A stretch of 64,000 nucleotides of DNA from Niastella caeni (lineage in GTDB: Bacteria; Bacteroidota; Bacteroidia; Chitinophagales; Chitinophagaceae), in assembly GCF_004834005.1 (NCBI RefSeq), contig NZ_STFF01000005.1, forward strand, positions 186,001 to 250,000, in the 5' to 3' direction. Position numbers and translations under genes: made by a program. A model generated the notes under the pieces. That model was given only the letters and a program-made list of their open reading frames with translations. It was not told the DNA's origin and made no database searches. Positions 1 through 9,059 of this stretch are shown one piece after another; position 1 is the first letter of the stretch; each line of letters begins with the position of its first letter.

Positions 1-846
1 CATAGGCGCCCAGGCCCCTACATGGCTCAGGATAGCCTTCATTTTATCGAGAATAACCTGGGGGCCAAATGCCCAACCCACCCGAACGCCGGTAGCGGCA
101 AACACTTTGCTTATGGCATCAATAAAAATGGTATAAGGCTGCATGGCCGGCCGCAACGATACGGGATTGTAATGCTTAATATCGCCAAACGTCAATTGCC
201 AGTACATTTGATCATACATCACGTATAACTTCTTTTCACCGTCACCACGGCTACTGTTTTCTTCCAGCACCATATCGCAGATGGCCTCCAGGTCGTGTTT
301 GGTGAATGTAGTGCCGGTGGGGTTTTGGGGAGAACACAAAGCCAGTAACGTAGCGCCTTTCAAATGCGGGCGAATGTCTTTGGCAATGGGCATAAAGTTG
401 TTTTCAGCCCGGGCTTCCACCACTACGTGTTCAGCACCCACAAAATGCGTATAATGGTTATTGTTCCAGGAAGGAACGGCATAAATCACCTTGTCTTCCT
501 TATCGCAAATGGCGCGGTATAATGAATAAATTAATGGCCGGCCTCCCGATGCTACCAGTATTTCAGGCGCCGAATAGGTCAATTGCTCCCGTTCCTTTAG
601 AAAATGGGCAATGGCTTCCCGCAGGTCAAGGTTGCCCTCTGCGGCCGGGTAATTGGTAAAATGTTGCCGGTAAGCCGTAATTATTTCTTCTTCCAGTTCC
701 TTTGGAATAGGGAAAATGGCAGGATCAAAATCGCCAACAGTAAAATTATAGATCTTTTCTCCTCCACGGATCTTATCGCGTATTTCGCCGCCCAGTTTTA
801 CAATTTCCGATCCTATCAAAGTTTCTGCGAGATGGCTAAGTTTCAT
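1..846 (-). CDS. Pyridoxal-phosphate aminotransferase, class I/II (C-terminus cut by window edge)
   Basis: The first 282 codons read on the minus strand from the ATG at 846 and run off the window without a stop. The protein begins MKLSHLAETLIGSEIVKL, typical of aspartate aminotransferase-like fold-type I PLP enzymes. Family landmarks are the substrate-side stretch NFTVGDFDPAIFP, the SGGRPLIYSLYRAI cofactor-pocket region, SPQNPTGTTF (the conserved NPTG) and DAISKVFAATGVRVGW, whose lysine would form the Schiff base with PLP. Such enzymes transfer amino groups between amino acids and 2-oxo acids in the cytoplasm; the substrate cannot be told from this part. A TATTTTTG -7 box lies at 863-870 on the same strand. 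It is divergent from the thioredoxin-fold gene that starts at 1011. Confidence 0.9.
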   Translation of the reverse strand, partial: MKLSHLAETLIGSEIVKLGGEIRDKIRGGEKIYNFTVGDFDPAIFPIPKELEEEIITAYRQHFTNYPAAEGNLDLREAIAHFLKEREQLTYSAPEILVASGGRPLIYSLYRAICDKEDKVIYAVPSWNNNHYTHFVGAEHVVVEARAENNFMPIAKDIRPHLKGATLLALCSPQNPTGTTFTKHDLEAICDMVLEENSSRGDGEKKLYVMYDQMYWQLTFGDIKHYNPVSLRPAMQPYTIFIDAISKVFAATGVRVGWAFGPQVILDKMKAILSHVGAWAPM

Positions 847-862
847 TGTTAATATTGTAGCG

Positions 863-870
863 CAAAAATA
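863..870 (-). promoter_or_regulatory. TAnnTTTG -7 promoter box of the aminotransferase gene
   Basis: On the minus strand the octamer reads TATTTTTG, an exact match to the Bacteroidota -7 consensus TAnnTTTG. It ends 16 nt upstream of the ATG at 846, which puts a transcription start about 10 nt before the gene. No clear -33 TTG was found. Confidence 0.5.
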
Positions 871-1010
871 AGATGTTGTAGCCTTATACCCTTTTTACAT
901 GTAACTTTTCAACTATGTTAATCTTTATATCTGGTTAACTTAGCAAGGAATTAACAACTTAAGCGTTTTTATTTTCAATAATTCAGGGATTTTTCTGTTA
1001 TTGCAACACT

Positions 1011-2450
1011 ATGAAACGAATTTTATCGCTGGCTATACTGTTGATAAGCTGTACGTTAGGGATGGCGCAATCCGGTTATGATATTCCTATTACGCTAAAA
1101 CCTTATAAGAAGGCTTACGTGTACCTAGGTTATTATTATGGAAGGTTAAAAGCCCTGGCCGATTCGGCGTTGCTGGATGATAATGGCAAAGGCGTATTTA
1201 AGGGGAAAGAACCACTCCCCGGTGGTATTTACTTTGTAGTTTCCCCACGCAAGGAAATTTTGTTTGAAATACTCATCGATAAGCAACAACAGTTCTCAAT
1301 AGTTGCCGATTCGGCAACCTTGCCCAATAATGTAATTTTCATGGGCTCGCAGGACAATGCCCTGTTCCATTTGTATACCCGGTTTACCAATCAGATAGGC
1401 GGTGATATTAATAAGACAAATGCTGATTTCAAATTGGCAAAGAATGCTAAAGATTCCGCAAAGCTGAAAACCCGCTTAAAACTGCTCACCGATAGAATGC
1501 AGGTGTATCGCGATAGTATGATCGCTAAAAATCCCAACACGTTTTTAACAGCTTTATTCCAGGCGATGAAAGAACCGGTAGTGCCTCCGGGCGCTAAACA
1601 TCCCGGCAGCAAGTATGACTCTATGTATGCCTACCGGTATTATAAATCGCATTATTGGGATGGCGTTAATTTCAACGACGGCAGGCTGGTAAGAACACCT
1701 TTCTTTGAAGCAAAGCTGGAAAAATATTATAAAGAACTGGTAGTGCCGCAACCAGATTCAATAAAGAAGGAAGTGGACCACATGTTGTTGTATTCAAGAA
1801 GCAATCCTGAAATGTTTAAATACCTGCTGGTGCATTTTGTGCAGAAGTATGTAAATCCTGAATACATGGGCCAGGATGCCGTATTTGTTCACTTGTTTGA
1901 AAAATATATAAATACCGGGCAGGCTGAATTTTTTACCCAGCAGTATAAAGACTTTGTGTACAAGCGGGCGTATAGCCTTATGGCTAACCTCATAGGGCAA
2001 CCGGCTGCCAACCTCGACATGGTAGATACGCTCGACCGGCCAATGCCTTTATACAATGTTAAAAGCGAGTTCACCGTAATTTGTTTCTGGGACCCCAACT
2101 GTAGCCATTGTAAAGAAGTAGTACCGAAAGTAGATTCTATTTATAAAGCCAAATGGAAGAATGAAGGTGTTGCTGTATACGGAGTAATGGTAGATGGCGG
2201 CAAGGATAACTGGAAGAAGTTTATCAATGATAACAAGCTCGGTGGTTGGACGCATGTGTACCAGTTGCCTGCGCAACAGAAGGAAGAAGAAGCGGCGGGT
2301 AAACCAAACTTTCGTCAATTGTACGATGTATATCAAACACCCATTTTGTATTTGTTAGATAAGGATAAACACATCATAGCAAAAAAACTCAGCTATCTGC
2401 AATTGAATGAAGTGATTGATCTTAAACTTAAAAATAAAAAATCTAACTAG
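1011..2450 (+). CDS. Secreted/periplasmic thioredoxin-fold protein with DUF4369/DUF5106-like N-terminal regions
   Basis: 479 residues with a signal peptide (MKRILSLAILLISCTLGMAQ). The N-terminal ~100 residues resemble the DUF4369 beta-sandwich found in front of Bacteroidota TlpA-like proteins, and the middle resembles DUF5106. The C-terminal third is a thioredoxin fold with a CSHC redox motif at C364-C367 in the context CFWDPNCSHCKEVVP. The expected role is thiol-disulphide exchange in the periplasm; the partner is unknown. The stop is followed after 4 nt by the start of the PpiC-type isomerase, so the two are almost certainly co-transcribed, pointing to a shared role in folding of exported proteins. 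Family is confident; redox direction is not. Confidence 0.85.
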   Translation: MKRILSLAILLISCTLGMAQSGYDIPITLKPYKKAYVYLGYYYGRLKALADSALLDDNGKGVFKGKEPLPGGIYFVVSPRKEILFEILIDKQQQFSIVADSATLPNNVIFMGSQDNALFHLYTRFTNQIGGDINKTNADFKLAKNAKDSAKLKTRLKLLTDRMQVYRDSMIAKNPNTFLTALFQAMKEPVVPPGAKHPGSKYDSMYAYRYYKSHYWDGVNFNDGRLVRTPFFEAKLEKYYKELVVPQPDSIKKEVDHMLLYSRSNPEMFKYLLVHFVQKYVNPEYMGQDAVFVHLFEKYINTGQAEFFTQQYKDFVYKRAYSLMANLIGQPAANLDMVDTLDRPMPLYNVKSEFTVICFWDPNCSHCKEVVPKVDSIYKAKWKNEGVAVYGVMVDGGKDNWKKFINDNKLGGWTHVYQLPAQQKEEEAAGKPNFRQLYDVYQTPILYLLDKDKHIIAKKLSYLQLNEVIDLKLKNKKSN

Positions 2451-2454
2451 CATT

Positions 2455-4401
2455 ATGACTGTTATCAGTAAAGCGGCGGTTGCTACATTATTGATCTTCA
2501 TGGCTGCCACTGGAAACGCCCAGGTTTTGTTCACCTATGGTGGCAAGCCGGTTACAAAAGCAGAGTTCTTAAAAGCATACGGGAAAAATAATTCGGAAAC
2601 CACGCCTACAGAGAAATCGTATAACGATTACCTGGAGCTGTACGTTCGATTTAAATTAAAGGTGCAGGCGGCCCGGGATAAGAAACTGGATACTTTGACC
2701 AATCAGCAAGCCGAATTAAACAGTTTTCGCAACCAGATCATAGACGGTTACGTGCGGGATGATGCCAGCATTAATGAATTGGTTACCGAAGCTATTATCC
2801 GAAGCAAAAAGGATATTCATCTCGCCCATATTTTCGTGGCAGCAGGAAAAGAAGCAACTGAAGAAGAAGTAAAGAAAGCGCAGGCGAAAATTAATGCGGC
2901 CTTCAGTCAGCTACAAAAAGGTCAGGATTTTGGGAAGGTCGCTGCTGAATATTCAGAAGACCCCTCTGTTGCAGAAAATAAAGGCGATGTAGGATATATT
3001 ACGGCGCTGGTGCTTCCCTATGAATTGGAGAATGTTGTGTATGCTACCCCGGCTGGTAAATTCTCTGCACCCGTTCGCAGTAAAGCCGGGTTCCATATTT
3101 TTAAAACCCTGGGCGAAAGAGAAGGATTGGGAAGAATGAAAGCTGCTCAGATCTTACTTTCGTTCCTCCCCAGCGATACCGATGAACAAAAAGGAGAAAT
3201 TAAAAAAAGAGCTGACTCAATATATAAAGTGCTAACCAATGGCAGTGATTTCAAGATCCTGGCAGGCCAGTTCAGCAATGATAACCTTACCTGGCAGGCG
3301 GGCGGCGAAATGATGGAGTTTGGGGTTGGACAATACGATCTGCCATTTGAAAATGCTGCGTTTGCACTTAAGAAAGATGGCGATATCAGCCAGCCTGTGC
3401 TCACCAATTATGGATACCACATTATAAAACGTTTGCAACATAAGCCTGCCATTGACGATACGGCCAATATTCAATTGAGAGATGATTATAAGCAGCGGAT
3501 AATGCAAAGTGACAGGATGCAGGTATCGCAGAAAATGTTGCTGAAAAAAGTATTCAAGCTCACTGGCTTCAAAAGGAATACAGTAAACGAGCAGCACTTA
3601 TTCATAATAGCTGACAGTATATTAGAGAATAAGCGTTTGCCTGTTTTTGCTGATATCAATGCCAAAACACCGCTGTTTTCATTTGCCAAAAAGACAGTTA
3701 CCGTTAAAGATTTTCAAACCAGCCTGGAAACCATGCGGGGTTATGAAAACATGAGAGCCGGCAAAACCAACCAACAACTGTTTGAAGAATTTATAGAAGT
3801 AAGCGCATTTGATTATTACCGCCAGCACCTTGAAGAATATAATAAAGAGTTTGCCTTTCAGTTAAACGAATTCAAAGAAGGCAACCTGTTGTTTGAGATC
3901 ATGCAACGTAAGATATGGGACCCTGCTTCAACCGATACAGGTGGATTGAAAACGTATTATACAGCGCACAAAGATAAATACTGGTGGGAAAGCAGCGCAG
4001 ATGCGATCATTTTAACAGCAACCAATGAAAAAGCATCAGAAGAGTACAGGGCCAAAATGAAAGAAAATTACAAAAGCTGGCAAAAATATATTGATATCAG
4101 TGGCGGGCAATTACAGGGCGATTCTGGCCGATTTGAATTAGGCCAGATACCCGTAGTAGACAGAACAAACTTCACAGAGGGTTTGGTCACTGCCAACGTA
4201 CGAAATGAAACCGATAATTCCGTTGCATTTGCATACATAGTTAAATTATATCCCAATCGCGAAGTGCGTGGTTTTGCAGACGCCCGTGGTTTTGTGATCA
4301 ACGATTACCAGGTATATCTTGAAGAAAAATGGATCGCTGAATTGAAAAAGAAATACCCGGTAAAAATAAATGATGCCGTGCTTAAAAGCCTGACTAAGTG
4401 A
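2455..4401 (+). CDS. Periplasmic peptidyl-prolyl isomerase, SurA/PpiC type with two parvulin domains
   Basis: I place the start at the ATG at 2455, not at the upstream in-frame codon at 2416, because 2455 gives a clean signal peptide (MTVISKAAVATLLIFMAATGNAQ) and avoids overlap with the previous gene. The 648-residue protein has two successive parvulin (rotamase) domains at about residues 118-215 (DIHLAHIFV ... GFHIFKTL) and 225-322 (RMKAAQILL ... GYHIIKRL). A long C-terminal helical region follows. Proteins of this type catalyse cis-trans isomerisation of prolyl bonds and chaperone outer-membrane proteins in the periplasm. It lies 4 nt after the thioredoxin-fold gene and upstream of an outer-membrane barrel gene. 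Not the strict SurA layout, so I give no symbol. Confidence 0.9.
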   Translation: MTVISKAAVATLLIFMAATGNAQVLFTYGGKPVTKAEFLKAYGKNNSETTPTEKSYNDYLELYVRFKLKVQAARDKKLDTLTNQQAELNSFRNQIIDGYVRDDASINELVTEAIIRSKKDIHLAHIFVAAGKEATEEEVKKAQAKINAAFSQLQKGQDFGKVAAEYSEDPSVAENKGDVGYITALVLPYELENVVYATPAGKFSAPVRSKAGFHIFKTLGEREGLGRMKAAQILLSFLPSDTDEQKGEIKKRADSIYKVLTNGSDFKILAGQFSNDNLTWQAGGEMMEFGVGQYDLPFENAAFALKKDGDISQPVLTNYGYHIIKRLQHKPAIDDTANIQLRDDYKQRIMQSDRMQVSQKMLLKKVFKLTGFKRNTVNEQHLFIIADSILENKRLPVFADINAKTPLFSFAKKTVTVKDFQTSLETMRGYENMRAGKTNQQLFEEFIEVSAFDYYRQHLEEYNKEFAFQLNEFKEGNLLFEIMQRKIWDPASTDTGGLKTYYTAHKDKYWWESSADAIILTATNEKASEEYRAKMKENYKSWQKYIDISGGQLQGDSGRFELGQIPVVDRTNFTEGLVTANVRNETDNSVAFAYIVKLYPNREVRGFADARGFVINDYQVYLEEKWIAELKKKYPVKINDAVLKSLTK

Positions 4402-4471
4402 TTTTAAACCTGGCGCACCTATTTCAGTCAAAGCAGGGCTAATTCCTAATCACCCTGTAAAACAACTTTGT

Positions 4472-5170
4472 ATGATCACCAAACGATTAGTTTATTTGTT
4501 CATTATCAGTAGTATAAGTGTAACTTCCTTTGCTCAGAGCGGAGCTGCCTGGTTAAAAGGCGGTGTAAATCTTGCCAATGTTTCTTTTAATAAGGACGGC
4601 GAAGTAGACGACGCCAACCTGTTAACTTCCTTTCATGTTGGATTTATAGGTGACATTACCATCGCAAAAGTCCTGGCTATTCAACCGGGTATCTTATTTA
4701 CCGGCAAAGGCGCTAAACTTCAAAGCGGTAATCCCAACGATATCAATTATTATAAGGCTACTACAAATCCATTGTATATTGAGTTACCCGTAAATGCAGT
4801 AATTAAACTGCCTTTAGCAGCGCCCGAATCAAATTTCTTTTTTGGTGCTGGCCCCTATATAGCAATGGGTGTTGGCGGCAAACGTAAAATTGAAGGAAAA
4901 ACAGTGGGCGTAGCATTCAGCAGTAAAGAAAACATTGAATACAGCAATGATGATCCCACTACCTTTAATAATGAAGAAGGAACCGGCCTGGGCGTTATGA
5001 GACGATTTGATTACGGGATTAATGCTACCGCCGGGTTTCAATTGAATCATGGCATGATAGCGCTTAATTATGGCTATGGTCTTGCCAAGCTGCAATCGGG
5101 TTCAAACAGCTCAGATGACAATAAAAACAAGCACCGGGTATTAAGTATTTCGGTTGGCTTTAAGTTATAA
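4472..5170 (+). CDS. Outer-membrane beta-barrel protein (PorT-like, OMP_b-brl family)
   Basis: 232 residues with a signal peptide (MITKRLVYLFIISSISVTSFAQ) followed by alternating amphipathic strands, glycine- and aromatic-rich turns and a final strand ending in SVGFKL, as in the OMP_b-brl (porin/PorT-like) families of Bacteroidota. Segments such as LAIQPGILFTGKGAKL and NATAGFQLNHGMIALNYG show the every-second-residue hydrophobic pattern of barrel strands. No specific transport function can be assigned. It is the last gene of the rightward 1.0-5.2 kb cluster and is closed by an intrinsic terminator at 5184-5240. The sequence AACTTTG abuts the ATG, similar to but not matching the -7 consensus. 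Confidence 0.75.
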   Translation: MITKRLVYLFIISSISVTSFAQSGAAWLKGGVNLANVSFNKDGEVDDANLLTSFHVGFIGDITIAKVLAIQPGILFTGKGAKLQSGNPNDINYYKATTNPLYIELPVNAVIKLPLAAPESNFFFGAGPYIAMGVGGKRKIEGKTVGVAFSSKENIEYSNDDPTTFNNEEGTGLGVMRRFDYGINATAGFQLNHGMIALNYGYGLAKLQSGSNSSDDNKNKHRVLSISVGFKL

Positions 5171-5183
5171 TAACATTTTTTCA

Positions 5184-5240
5184 AATCCGGGAGTTTTAGG
5201 TCCCTGCCATTGTGCGGGTTCTTATACTCCCGGGTTTTTT
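5184..5240 (+). terminator. Intrinsic terminator after the OMP gene
   Basis: A stem AATCCGGGAG pairs with CTCCCGGGTT (one G-T wobble) across a ~33-nt loop, followed by a run of seven T on the plus strand. The T-run directly abuts the stop codon of the convergent glycosyltransferase gene. Confidence 0.7.
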
Positions 5241-6787
5241 TATTGTATTTCGTATATGTAAAGGGGTTCTTTTTCGAGCAACAGCTTTTCTTTTACCTGA
5301 AGAAAAGAAAAAGAGGTCAGGTCCTTTTGAGATACCAGATAGCGGATGTTGTATTGTTTGAGGGAATTGTATTGATCATCGGCCCAGGTACTGTAATACC
5401 GGCATTTCAAATGATAACAAAGCTGCGTTGCCTGAACCATAGACCACCTGTCGGATGCAATGGGTTGGTCTTTCAGGAAAGAAAGCTGAGGCAAATGCTG
5501 ATAAAAGCTTTTATAATACCGGTACTCACTTGAACTACGAATTAATTTACGCTGACCGGATAATACAAAAGGCACAACACTTACAACTAATAAGAGCGCT
5601 ATAACAGGCACATAGATCTTCCTGTTAATAAAGCGCCATGCCAATTGTGCAATGACGAAAAGGAGGAGGTGAAAAAGAATGATACAGGTTAAAATATACC
5701 GGTCAAGAATGAATAACGGCAGGTACAAAAGCGGGTAGCATACAAAGAACCATGCTATTTGATAAATGCTGCGGTCATAAGTCGGCATAATTTTTTTCCT
5801 GTTTATAAACAAGATCAACCCGGCGGTGAATAATATTAACCATTTGGCGCCGGTGGCATCCAGGTTAAAGATTAATTCCCTGATGGAATTCTTTATCAGC
5901 GAAACCTGGTGCAGAAAACTACCTGTGTCACTAAATGGCGACCAGCCATAATCATCTAACATATGACCCGGATCGGTGTGAGCGCTGTATGCTTTTTCAT
6001 AAGGGGGGGCATAAAGACCGACATTGGTAGGATATCCCCGCTTATAATGGGGGCTCACAAAATTATGATTGAACTGGCCTGCCGTGGTAATGACCAGCTT
6101 ATTTTCATGTACGCTTAAAATAGTGGTCCAAATAGCCGCAAAAAGTATAAAAACGCCGTATGTTCTTAAGATTGGTTTTATTTGTTTTGATCTGGAAGAT
6201 TTGTTTTTGAAGAACGCCCATAAAAGCAGCCCTGCCAAAAATAAATTTACCGGTACGAAATTATACAGCTTCGAAAAGTAGGCGCAGGCCGCCGCTATGC
6301 CGGCCAGGATAGGTATTTGTTTATTAAATGCGAAACGTTGATCGGTTACCAGCAACAGGAACCATACGCAAAAAACCGCCGACATCAGATCGGGGGTCAG
6401 CGATGACATGGCATAGAATAACATCAACAACAAAGCATAAAGGCTAAAAAAAAGATAGAACAGCGGTTGTGTAAGGTAGCGTCGCGCTAAACTGCATAAG
6501 ATATATAACCCCAGGCCGGCTACTATAAAGTTTATTACATAACAACTTTGCAATAACGGCAAACCCGCCAGTTTGCAAAGGCATAATATCCAGCAGTACA
6601 TGGGCGACCAGAATCCATTGATGGCGTGTTGCCAGTCGCCTTCGGCATATCGCTCAGCAATATTAATGTATGACAGCGTATCATTATTCAGGAACTTGTG
6701 ATAGGCAAACTGGAAGTACAGGCCAACAAGGGCGCCGATCACAAACAGGCCTCCGGTCAATTTATTAAAGCCTGTCTTGTCGGTCAT
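5240..6787 (-). CDS. Multi-pass membrane glycosyltransferase-like protein (GT-C fold, GT39-type)
   Basis: 515 residues with about ten to twelve predicted transmembrane helices. An acidic patch NNDTLSY after the first membrane segment sits where GT-C enzymes carry their catalytic acidic residue in the first periplasmic loop. The remainder is hydrophobic helices with short basic loops (FFKNKSSRSKQIK, FINRKKIMP) and a soluble C-terminal part. Proteins of this class use lipid-phosphate-linked sugars to modify lipids, glycans or proteins at the periplasmic face. The substrate is not visible. It follows metF on the same strand after an 84-bp gap that contains a hairpin, so it may be separately transcribed. 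The class rests on topology and the acidic motif only. Confidence 0.65.
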   Translation of the reverse strand: MTDKTGFNKLTGGLFVIGALVGLYFQFAYHKFLNNDTLSYINIAERYAEGDWQHAINGFWSPMYCWILCLCKLAGLPLLQSCYVINFIVAGLGLYILCSLARRYLTQPLFYLFFSLYALLLMLFYAMSSLTPDLMSAVFCVWFLLLVTDQRFAFNKQIPILAGIAAACAYFSKLYNFVPVNLFLAGLLLWAFFKNKSSRSKQIKPILRTYGVFILFAAIWTTILSVHENKLVITTAGQFNHNFVSPHYKRGYPTNVGLYAPPYEKAYSAHTDPGHMLDDYGWSPFSDTGSFLHQVSLIKNSIRELIFNLDATGAKWLILFTAGLILFINRKKIMPTYDRSIYQIAWFFVCYPLLYLPLFILDRYILTCIILFHLLLFVIAQLAWRFINRKIYVPVIALLLVVSVVPFVLSGQRKLIRSSSEYRYYKSFYQHLPQLSFLKDQPIASDRWSMVQATQLCYHLKCRYYSTWADDQYNSLKQYNIRYLVSQKDLTSFSFLQVKEKLLLEKEPLYIYEIQ

Positions 6788-6814
6788 GCTGAGGAGTTTT
6801 AGGATGTAAACAGC

Positions 6815-6851
6815 AAGGGTTTAGCGAAGCATTACACCTGGCTAAACCCTT
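6815..6851 (-). terminator. Hairpin between metF and the glycosyltransferase gene
   Basis: A perfect 11-bp stem (AAGGGTTTAGC with GCTAAACCCTT) around a 15-nt loop lies between metF and the next minus-strand gene. On the minus strand it is followed by a weak T-rich stretch (GCTGTTT), so it may be a partial terminator or an RNA-stabilising hairpin. Confidence 0.5.
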
Positions 6852-6871
6852 TCTTTATAAAAAGCTATTAT

Positions 6872-7825
6872 TTACAGGAGTTGCTTCACTGCATTATAAA
6901 TTACTTTCGGTTTTCCGAGTGTATAGTAATGCAGTACCGGTACACCTGCTTTCTTTAATTCTTTAGATTGCAGTAACAGCCACTCCGTTCCAACTTTTTC
7001 AACATCCGCATCTGTTTTGCAGTTTATGATCTCGTTGCTGAGGTCATCGGGAATATCAACATGGAACGTACGGGGTATAACCGACAATTGCTTTTTGCTG
7101 GTTATGGGTTTTAAACCAGGAATAATTGGTATGGTAATACCGTTCTCGCGACAGCGCTTTACAAAGTCAAAATATTTCTGGTTGTCAAAAAACATTTGGG
7201 TTACCACATAATCGGCTCCTGCTGCTACTTTGGCTTTTAAAAAGGCCAGATCGGTTTGCAGGTTGGGCGCTTCAAAATGTTTTTCGGGATAACCGGCTAC
7301 GCCAATACAAAAATTGGTACGAAAACCATCCCGGATATCTTCTTCCAGGTAAACACCGTTGTTCAGGTTCACCACCTGTTTCATCAGGTCGAGGGCATAT
7401 GAGTTACCTCCTGGTTCCGGTTCAAAAACAGTTTCATTTTTGGCTGCATCACCGCGTAATACAAGAACGTTGTCGACCCCGATAAAATGCAGGTCGATCA
7501 GGGCATCTTCAGTTTCCCGCTTATTAAAGCCGCCGCAGATCAGGTGTGGAACGGCATCAACCCGGTAGTGGTTCATTAAAGCAGCGCAAATACCAACTGT
7601 TCCGGGGCGCTTACGCACCTCTACTTTTTCAAAAGTGCCATCGGCCTTCTTTTTGAAAACATGTTCACTGCGGTGATAAGTAACATTAATAAACGCAGGC
7701 TTGAATTCCATCAAAGGATCAAGGTGTTCGTAGATAGAGTTAATGGTTTTACCCTTTAATGGCGGTAATATTTCAAACGAAATAAGCGAATCTTTTGCCT
7801 GGCGGATGTGATCGATAACTTTCAT
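6872..7825 (-). CDS. metF: 5,10-methylenetetrahydrofolate reductase
   Basis: 317 residues, the usual MetF length. The enzyme is an FAD-dependent TIM barrel that reduces 5,10-methylene-THF to 5-methyl-THF, the methyl donor for methionine synthesis. Diagnostic stretches are ISFEILPP near the N-terminus (catalytic glutamate), VTYHRS, HLICGG, VLVLRGD, VTQMFFDN (flavin and folate contacts) and IIPGLKPI. The ATG at 7825 is the only reasonable start. A stand-alone gene here; no SAM riboswitch was recognisable in the 278 bp between it and the divergent lptB. Confidence 0.95.
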   Translation of the reverse strand: MKVIDHIRQAKDSLISFEILPPLKGKTINSIYEHLDPLMEFKPAFINVTYHRSEHVFKKKADGTFEKVEVRKRPGTVGICAALMNHYRVDAVPHLICGGFNKRETEDALIDLHFIGVDNVLVLRGDAAKNETVFEPEPGGNSYALDLMKQVVNLNNGVYLEEDIRDGFRTNFCIGVAGYPEKHFEAPNLQTDLAFLKAKVAAGADYVVTQMFFDNQKYFDFVKRCRENGITIPIIPGLKPITSKKQLSVIPRTFHVDIPDDLSNEIINCKTDADVEKVGTEWLLLQSKELKKAGVPVLHYYTLGKPKVIYNAVKQLL

Positions 7826-8076
7826 GTAAATAAAAACTGTTTTTCAAAGGCCTCACCATAATTTAAGTCCTGTAATAGAACGGCGGTGTCGCCTTGCAAG
7901 TATTCTATATTGGTTAAGTGAAATAAAACATTTCCTGTTCCATTGAAAATAAGCGCATTAGCAAAAATGGCCATTTTACACCATAAAACCGGCCTGCAAA
8001 CATAACGCAGGAAATCCGGATGGCAAATACCTGTTAAATTACCGTATCCGGGGCTATGTATTTGAATTAGTTCTGG

Positions 8077-8084
8077 TATTTTTG
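8077..8084 (+). promoter_or_regulatory. TAnnTTTG -7 promoter box upstream of lptB
   Basis: TATTTTTG matches the Bacteroidota -7 consensus and ends 19 nt before the TTG start of lptB. Confidence 0.45.
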
Positions 8085-8103
8085 CCGGAAACCTTAATTA
8101 CAA

Positions 8104-8892
8104 TTGATCAGCGAGATTAATACAAAGGAACTGGTAAAAATTTACCGTAACCGTACCGTGGTAAATCATGTTTCGGTAAGCGTAAAGCAAGGTGAAATTG
8201 TAGGGTTGCTGGGTCCCAACGGAGCCGGTAAAACCACTACGTTCTACATGGTAGTGGGCTTAATAAAGCCAGATGAAGGCAAGGTGTTTCTCGACCAGGA
8301 AGAAATTACCAAATTGCCGATGTATAAACGAGCCCAGCTGGGCATAGGCTACCTTCCCCAGGAAGCCTCCGTATTTCGTAAATTAAGCGTGGAAGATAAT
8401 ATAAAGGCGGTGTTGGAAATGACCAGGCTTACCAAAGCCCAACAGCGCCAGAAGCTGGAAGCCCTGCTCGATGAATTCAGGCTGCACCACGTTCGCAAGA
8501 ACAATGGCGACTCCCTGAGCGGCGGCGAACGGCGAAGAACTGAAATAGCCAGGGCATTGGCGGTTGACCCTAAGTTCATATTATTGGATGAACCCTTTGC
8601 CGGGGTAGACCCCATTGCAGTTGAAGATATTCAAGCCGTGGTAGCCCGCCTGAAATATAAGAACATTGGTATTTTGATCACCGACCATAACGTAAACGAA
8701 ACGCTCTCCATTTGCGACCGGGCATATTTGCTTATTGATGGAAAAATATTTCAGCATGGAACGGCTGAAGAACTGGCTGAGAATGAGCAGGTGCGCCGGT
8801 TATACCTGGGTCGCAATTTCGAGTTGAAGCGAAAGGATTATTTACATGAAGAAGCGCTTAAAGGCATTATAGACGTTTCAGCCAACAAATAA
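8104..8892 (+). CDS. lptB: LPS export ABC transporter ATP-binding protein LptB
   Basis: 262 residues. Cytoplasmic ATPase of the LptB2FG complex that extracts LPS from the inner membrane. Walker A GPNGAGKTT at residues 37-45, Q-loop GYLPQEASVFRKLSV, signature LSGGERRRTEIARAL, Walker B FILLDEPFAGVDPIAVEDIQ and the switch histidine in ITDHNV are all present and match LptB specifically. The start is unusual: an in-frame TAA lies 6 nt upstream and no ATG precedes the conserved N-terminus, so the TTG at 8104 is the best start. Divergent from metF, with no lptC/lptA-like genes adjacent. Confidence 0.93.
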   Translation: MISEINTKELVKIYRNRTVVNHVSVSVKQGEIVGLLGPNGAGKTTTFYMVVGLIKPDEGKVFLDQEEITKLPMYKRAQLGIGYLPQEASVFRKLSVEDNIKAVLEMTRLTKAQQRQKLEALLDEFRLHHVRKNNGDSLSGGERRRTEIARALAVDPKFILLDEPFAGVDPIAVEDIQAVVARLKYKNIGILITDHNVNETLSICDRAYLLIDGKIFQHGTAEELAENEQVRRLYLGRNFELKRKDYLHEEALKGIIDVSANK

Positions 8893-9059
8893 TTGCTATA
8901 AATCAGAGTGGTTGATGATGGTCTCAAAATTGCGTATAATCAACCATTAGTAAATAAAGTCATATCATGGTCAGTTTATAGATATAAGTGAACTGAGCAT
9001 TGCATACCTGATTTTTATTCCTCCAAATTCTTTATTTTGCCGAGAGGGAAATTCGTATT

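Noticed and set aside
7826..8103. Possible SAM riboswitch before metF
   Set aside because: Only a short GGCG/CGCC hairpin was found; the conserved SAM-I, SAM-II or SAH core sequences are not present.
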